Shown here piece after piece: positions 7,079 through 9,672 of a stretch of DNA of 9,672 nucleotides. Each line of letters starts with the position of its first letter. Within the stretch, counting starts at the first letter, position 1. The notes beneath the pieces were generated by a model. The model ran no database searches, was not told the DNA's origin, and was given only the letters and a program-made list of their open reading frames with translations. The DNA is taken from NCBI GenBank assembly GCA_002453475.1, contig DKGY01000107.1, positions 3,555 through 13,226 of the forward strand, in the 5' to 3' direction. Origin of the DNA: Clostridium sp. UBA6758. GTDB taxonomy: Bacteria; Bacillota; Clostridia; Clostridiales; Clostridiaceae. The translations under genes and the position numbers were made by a program.

Positions 7079-7138
7079 AATTGCTCTCCTTTTCAGTGGA
7101 TTTTTAACTATATTTTAAGTTTTCCAAAGGACAGAATT

Positions 7139-7144
7139 ATTATA
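7139..7144 (-). promoter_or_regulatory. Possible -10 element for the acidic protein gene
   Basis: A perfect TATAAT reads on the minus strand at 7144-7139, about 60 bases before the ATG. The -35 position is T-rich (GTTTTA at 17-base spacing) and does not match well, so this is a moderate call based mainly on the -10. Confidence 0.4.
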
Positions 7145-7219
7145 CTGAGTAAAAAATAACATAAAACAAATATATTATTATTTATTATTTTAGTTTAGCT
7201 TAAATTAATTATTTTTTCT

Positions 7220-7651
7220 TTACAATCTTGATAAATCTAACGCATAGAACAAAACTCCATATATAATAAAAGAAAAAAACATAAGTACATGATATATAAC
7301 ATCAAATTTTATTATCTTATTTCTAAATTTGTTATCTACTAACCTTTTCTTTGATAATAATATTTTAACTCTAAAAAAAATTTCAGATATTCCTAATAAA
7401 GCTGCTGGTACAGATAATAAGTTTAGCTTAGGACCAAAAATATTACCAGTTATAATATTTTTTATATCTCTAGTAAATCCACAAAGAGGACAAGTTTCTC
7501 CTAAAATTCTATAGGAAAGACAGCCATAGGTTATAGGAAATACTTTATTCACAAATCTAGATATAAAGGGTAAAAATATCATGGCAATTACTAAAGTAAT
7601 TAGTATTATATTAAAAATATTATATTCTTTTATTATCTCTTCACTTTTCAC
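7220..7651 (-). CDS. DUF2752-type membrane protein
   Basis: The 143-residue protein has three predicted hydrophobic segments (about 12-31, 76-97 and 116-137). Between the first and second is CPLCGFTRDIKNIITGN (54-70), the C-P-x-C-G-x-T-R signature of the DUF2752 family, in which the two Cys may bind metal or form a disulfide. It is predicted to be in the cytoplasmic membrane; the molecular function of the family is not known to me. The start is GTG at 7651 with GAGGAGG upstream at good spacing. The overlapping ATG two bases before runs straight into TGA and is not usable. It lies 75 bases downstream of a DUF4190-type gene on the same strand, with a hairpin between. Confidence 0.85.
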   Translation of the reverse strand: MKSEEIIKEYNIFNIILITLVIAMIFLPFISRFVNKVFPITYGCLSYRILGETCPLCGFTRDIKNIITGNIFGPKLNLLSVPAALLGISEIFFRVKILLSKKRLVDNKFRNKIIKFDVIYHVLMFFSFIIYGVLFYALDLSRL

Positions 7652-7669
7652 ATTTTAACCTCCTCGGAA

Positions 7670-7702
7670 CTAAAATAAGATGCCTTTACAGACATCTTTT
7701 AG
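7670..7702 (-). terminator. Imperfect hairpin between the DUF4190 and DUF2752 genes
   Basis: On the minus strand CTAAAAGATG pairs with CATCTTATTTTAG across a ten-base loop, with a short bulge, and the distal arm is U-rich. It follows the DUF4190 gene by about 25 bases and precedes the DUF2752 ribosome binding site by only a few. It may be a terminator or partial attenuator that lowers expression of the second gene. Confidence 0.5.
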
Positions 7703-7726
7703 TGGTATGCTTTTACAAATATAATT

Positions 7727-7987
7727 TTATACTGCTGCTCCTAATGAAGTTAATCCTATAATAAATATTAAAAATATAATAGCCATACATATTCCTATTA
7801 CGGAACATATAAATCCACCTTTAGCCATTCCAGGAGCTTCACCTGCTTCTTTCTTCTTCTTCATGTCTATAATTCCCAATACTACACCTACAACTCCTAG
7901 AATTAGAGATAGCCACCATAGGCACCCCCATGAAATTACAGCAAATACAATACTACAAATTCCCAGTACTAATGAAGCAACGCCCAT
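7727..7987 (-). CDS. Small DUF4190-like membrane protein
   Basis: This 86-residue protein is almost entirely hydrophobic. Two closely spaced membrane segments (about 4-20 and 23-40) are followed by a basic and acidic loop, DMKKKKEAGEAPGMAKGG, and a third segment (about 58-80). The G-x-A-S-L-V-L-G-I start and the G-V-V-L-G-I-I-D-x-K pattern ending the second segment are typical of DUF4190-type proteins, common in Gram-positives and without an assigned function. The ATG at 7987 has AAGGAGGA upstream. It is followed by the DUF2752-type gene on the same strand, and both may act together in the membrane; that is inference from proximity. The conserved start and strong ribosome binding site make it a confident gene despite its size. 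Confidence 0.85.
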   Translation of the reverse strand: MGVASLVLGICSIVFAVISWGCLWWLSLILGVVGVVLGIIDMKKKKEAGEAPGMAKGGFICSVIGICMAIIFLIFIIGLTSLGAAV

Positions 7988-8116
7988 ACAAAATCCTCCT
8001 TGTAAATTTTATCACTCCATTCATTTTATTAATCTATATAGAATATTATTACAATTTTATTAACAAAATCATTTATCTAGAAGAACTATATAAATTTTTA
8101 ACTACATAAATAGATA

Positions 8117-8161
8117 TATATAAAACTATAATCCTATATAAATATTTGTATATAAAACTAT
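8117..8161. repeat. 13-base direct repeats in AT-rich spacer
   Basis: TATATAAAACTAT occurs at 8117-8129 and again at 8149-8161, 32 bases apart, in a very AT-rich background. Given that composition chance repetition is possible, but together with the adjacent AACTAGTT pair it makes the spacer unusually repetitive. Confidence 0.5.
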
Positions 8162-8173
8162 TTATATATATAT

Positions 8174-8208
8174 AACTAGTTAACTATTTAACTAGTTGTT
8201 GTCATAAT
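8174..8208 (+). promoter_or_regulatory. Paired AACTAGTT palindromes over a promoter-like sequence
   Basis: AACTAGTT, itself a perfect palindrome, occurs at 8174-8181 and 8190-8197. The whole 24 bases form a near-perfect dyad, with 11 of 12 base pairs matching. On the plus strand TTAACT (8180-8185) and CATAAT (8203-8208) are spaced by 17 bases, so the palindromes overlap the -35 and spacer, as an operator would. No gene follows downstream on the plus strand, which makes the element an orphan or a small-RNA promoter. Confidence 0.4.
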
Positions 8209-8218
8209 GCGGGTTTCA

Positions 8219-8231
8219 GGGAATTTCCCTT
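8219..8231. repeat. Short perfect inverted repeat AGGGAATTTCCCT
   Basis: AGGGAA and TTCCCT flank a single central T at 8219-8231. It is GC-richer than its surroundings and begins a few bases after the expected start of a transcript from the promoter-like sequence at 8180-8208. It is too short for a stable loop as RNA and is more likely a protein-binding dyad, if it is functional. Confidence 0.4.
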
Positions 8232-8290
8232 AGTTTAGTTCTTACATCAAATTCATATAAAAATTGAAAAATTATTTATATCTAATAAAA

Positions 8291-8333
8291 AGAGTTATCT
8301 CCAGTCTAAATATCTTAATTTGGAGACAACTCT
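8291..8333 (-). terminator. Intrinsic terminator of the cupin gene
   Basis: AGAGTTATCTCCA (8291-8303) pairs with TGGAGACAACTCT (8321-8333) over 12 of 13 positions with a 17-base loop. On the minus strand the stem is followed by TTTTTATTAG, a good U-run. It lies about 60 bases after the cupin stop codon. Confidence 0.82.
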
Positions 8334-8372
8334 CTACTTATTTAAATATTTTATTTAATATTTACTTACAGC

Positions 8373-8390
8373 CTATATAAATTTATATAG
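8373..8390. repeat. 18-base perfect AT palindrome next to the cupin stop codon
   Basis: CTATATAAATTTATATAG is a perfect dyad lying directly after the cupin stop on the minus strand. With only two G:C pairs it would form a weak structure, and a real terminator lies further downstream. A chance product of AT-rich DNA cannot be excluded. Confidence 0.5.
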
Positions 8391-8744
8391 TTATTGGGAT
8401 ATTGTTATAATTACCTTACTTGTTTCCACAGCAATTATATTATGCTCTTTCCTTGCATCAAAACTTAGAAAATCACCACGTCTTAAAACAAATGGACTTT
8501 CACTAACAAACTCCATATCAACAGCACCTTCAACTATAAAAATAGATGCATTCCCATTATAAGTATTCTTAGGTAATCCACTGCCTTCTTGAAAATTAAA
8601 ACACATAGTTTTAAACTTCTCATTATTAGCTAAAACTTGACTTCCCACTGCTATATTATCTAAATTTACAGGTCTTCTATTTGATGTTAACATAATATCC
8701 AAAACTCCTTTACTTATATTATTTATAACTCCTGATATAGGCAT
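8391..8744 (-). CDS. Small cupin-domain protein lacking the first-motif histidines
   Basis: The 117-residue protein is a single cupin barrel. FKTMCFNFQEGSGLP leads into the first motif region with IFIVEGAVDMEF (68-79), and LRRGDFLSFDARKEHNIIA (87-105) is the second motif with its conserved His (H101). In metal-binding cupins the first motif has H-x-H before the Glu; here the equivalent positions are N60 and Y62 (KNTYNGNAS). At least two expected ligands are therefore missing, and metal-dependent catalysis is doubtful. A ligand-binding or structural role is more likely; none can be named. The ATG at 8744 has GGAGGG six bases upstream. It has its own terminator at 8291-8333 and is separated from xpt by another, so it is probably monocistronic. 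Confidence 0.88.
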   Translation of the reverse strand: MPISGVINNISKGVLDIMLTSNRRPVNLDNIAVGSQVLANNEKFKTMCFNFQEGSGLPKNTYNGNASIFIVEGAVDMEFVSESPFVLRRGDFLSFDARKEHNIIAVETSKVIITISQ

Positions 8745-8821
8745 ATAAAACCCTCCTATATAATTACTATAAGGATTATTCTCTTTTATTTTCTTCTTAA
8801 ATTATAATATTATTCTTTAAC

Positions 8822-8847
8822 TAAAAAAAGGTGCTAGTACACCTTTT
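8822..8847 (-). terminator. Intrinsic terminator of the permease-xpt operon
   Basis: On the minus strand AAAAGGTG (8847-8840) pairs with CACCTTTT (8833-8826) around a six-base loop, followed by a continuing T-run to 8823. It begins a few bases after the xpt stop codon and is a textbook Rho-independent terminator. Confidence 0.9.
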
Positions 8848-8851
8848 AAAA

Positions 8852-9427
8852 TTATTCTTCAACAAATTCTATAATACCTTTGCCAAGCTTACTCACTCTT
8901 GCTAGTGAATATACTTCATAGCCTTTATCTTCAAGATTTCTACGCCCTGGTTGGAAGGATTTTTCTATAACTATTCCAATTCCTGCAACCTTTGCTCCAG
9001 CTTCTTCTACCAGTCTTATAGCCCCTTGTGCTGCTTCTCCATAAGCTAAAAAATCATCTATTATAAGTATATTATCCTCTGGTGATATGAATTTTTTTGA
9101 TAAAGTTAACTCATAATCTACAGCCTTAGTGAAAGAATGTACTGTAGTTTGATATACATCTCCACTTAAAATCTTAGACGTTTGCTTTTTTAGAGTTACC
9201 ATTGGTAATTCCATTTGAAGGGCAGTCATAACTGTAGGAGCAATACCCGAACTTTCAATGGTAAATATTTTAGTTATTCCATGACTTTTAAAATACTCCT
9301 TAAAGCTTGTTCCTATATCATTCATTAATTTAGCATCTACTCCATGGTTCAAGAAAGAATCTACCTTTAATACAGATTCATTTAATGCAAGTCCATCTTT
9401 TGATATACGTTCTTTTAAAGCTTCCAT
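8852..9427 (-). CDS. xpt: Xanthine phosphoribosyltransferase
   Basis: Xpt joins xanthine to PRPP, giving XMP and pyrophosphate, for purine salvage in the cytoplasm. The protein is 191 residues, close to the usual length, and opens with the family's MEALKERI and [31 protein letters not shown] (51-64) is the substrate-side loop. [18 protein letters not shown] (119-136) is the PRPP-binding loop with the paired Asp, and [16 protein letters not shown] (148-163) is highly characteristic of xpt. The loop has FLAYG where FLANG is common, a modest substitution. The ATG at 9427 overlaps the stop of the upstream permease gene by one base (TAATG), with GAGGTGG as ribosome binding site, so translation is probably coupled. 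Any purine riboswitch would lie upstream of the permease, outside the window. Confidence 0.97.
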   Translation of the reverse strand: MEALKERISKDGLALNESVLKVDSFLNHGVDAKLMNDIGTSFKEYFKSHGITKIFTIESSGIAPTVMTALQMELPMVTLKKQTSKILSGDVYQTTVHSFTKAVDYELTLSKKFISPEDNILIIDDFLAYGEAAQGAIRLVEEAGAKVAGIGIVIEKSFQPGRRNLEDKGYEVYSLARVSKLGKGIIEFVEE

Positions 9428-9672
9428 TACGCCACCTCACTTCTTTCTACTTCTATTTTTTCCACTTTATCTTCCTTTAATACTAAGTTTAATATTAAAG
9501 CAGTTATAGTTCCTGTAGATATCCCTGATGCAAAAACCATCTTTAATCCTTCTGGTAATTGAGCTATAACATCTGGTCTAAAGGTAACTCCAAGACCTAA
9601 AGCTATAGATGTTGCTATTATAAGTAGATTTCTTTCAGTTAATTTTACTCTACTTAATGTCTTTATTCCTCC
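9427..9672 (-). CDS. pbuX: Xanthine/uracil permease (NCS2 family), C-terminal end only
   Basis: The last 81 codons of a minus-strand gene run to the window edge; the start lies beyond it. [20 protein letters not shown], then [20 protein letters not shown] and [20 protein letters not shown], is the conserved C-terminus of NCS2 nucleobase:cation symporters, including two terminal membrane segments and a hydrophilic tail ([16 protein letters not shown]). These import xanthine or uracil in symport with protons. Coupling to xpt by a one-base overlap points to xanthine as the substrate, which is why pbuX is used; this is inference from context. Uptake feeds directly into the downstream phosphoribosyltransferase. 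No base change interrupts the visible part. Confidence 0.92.
   Translation of the reverse strand, partial: GGIKTLSRVKLTERNLLIIATSIALGLGVTFRPDVIAQLPEGLKMVFASGISTGTITALILNLVLKEDKVEKIEVERSEVA

Larger units (their letters stand above)
7988..8390. other. 403-base gene-free region with repeats, operator-like palindrome and terminator
   Basis: I see no credible coding frame on either strand here. From right to left it holds an AT-only palindrome next to the cupin stop, the cupin terminator, a short more GC-rich block around 8207-8230, a pair of AACTAGTT palindromes overlapping a promoter-like sequence, and a repeat-dense stretch of alternating TA near 8110-8175. The last part (7988-8060) is the leader and probable promoter region of the DUF4190-like gene. 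Confidence 0.7.

Noticed and set aside
7329..7514. A 61-codon plus-strand frame over the DUF2752-type gene
   Set aside because: The minus strand carries the CPxCGxTR signature and membrane segments; the plus frame has no supporting signal.
7863..8063. A 66-codon plus-strand frame over the DUF4190-like gene
   Set aside because: It is antisense to a clear small membrane protein with a strong start signal, and encodes Pro/Thr/His-rich low-complexity sequence.
8391..9672. A purine riboswitch controlling xpt
   Set aside because: xpt is the downstream gene of the operon and overlaps the permease stop. No leader is in the window, and no purine aptamer pattern is seen in the xpt-cupin gap.
1..9672. 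A novel defence, toxin-antitoxin, CRISPR or mobile system
   Set aside because: No array, transposase, integrase, toxin pair or conserved defence cluster is visible. Sirtuin domains do occur in defence systems, but this sirtuin is a stand-alone housekeeping-type enzyme.

Overview
The window looks like chromosomal DNA from a low-GC Firmicute, most likely a Clostridium-type organism. It is very AT-rich, nearly every gene has a strong AGGAGG-type ribosome binding site, several genes use GTG or TTG starts, and most genes resemble Firmicute families. This placement rests on composition and gene content only; no species is claimed. There is no rRNA, tRNA, CRISPR array, insertion sequence or prophage gene.

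Layout, left to right. (1) The 3' part of a helical, TPR-like protein (+) converges on an XRE-family regulator with a long helical C-terminus (-), with a shared bidirectional terminator between them. (2) A minus-strand pair encodes a GNAT acetyltransferase followed by a flavodoxin-like protein. (3) A Sir2/NUDIX section holds a decayed copy of the 5' end of a sirtuin gene (+), a NUDIX hydrolase (-), and an intact bacterial sirtuin (+). (4) A RibD_C/DHFR-like gene (-) is broken by two compensating frameshifts. (5) A single-domain (p)ppGpp synthetase (+) of the YwaC/RelP kind converges on an unrecognised acidic 133-residue protein (-), with a long perfect inverted repeat between them. (6) Two small membrane proteins (-) have DUF2752 and DUF4190 character. 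(7) A gene-free stretch of about 400 bases has dense repeats, a palindromic operator-like element overlapping a promoter-like sequence, and a terminator. (8) A small cupin lacks the usual first-motif histidines (-). (9) A purine salvage operon (-) has the tail of a xanthine/uracil permease overlapping xpt by one base.

How the genes fit together. The clear operon is permease to xpt: xanthine uptake followed by ribosylation to XMP. GNAT, NUDIX and sirtuin could form a loose acetylation, deacetylation and ADP-ribose group, but that is inference from adjacency. The rest looks like ordinary housekeeping and accessory genes.

The most noteworthy observations are two cases of gene decay that a standard ORF call misses: a 35-codon sirtuin remnant with its duplicated upstream region, and the doubly frameshifted reductase-like gene. 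The palindrome and promoter-like element in the 400-base gap is the best candidate for an undescribed regulatory element or small RNA. I do not see a convincing new multi-gene system.
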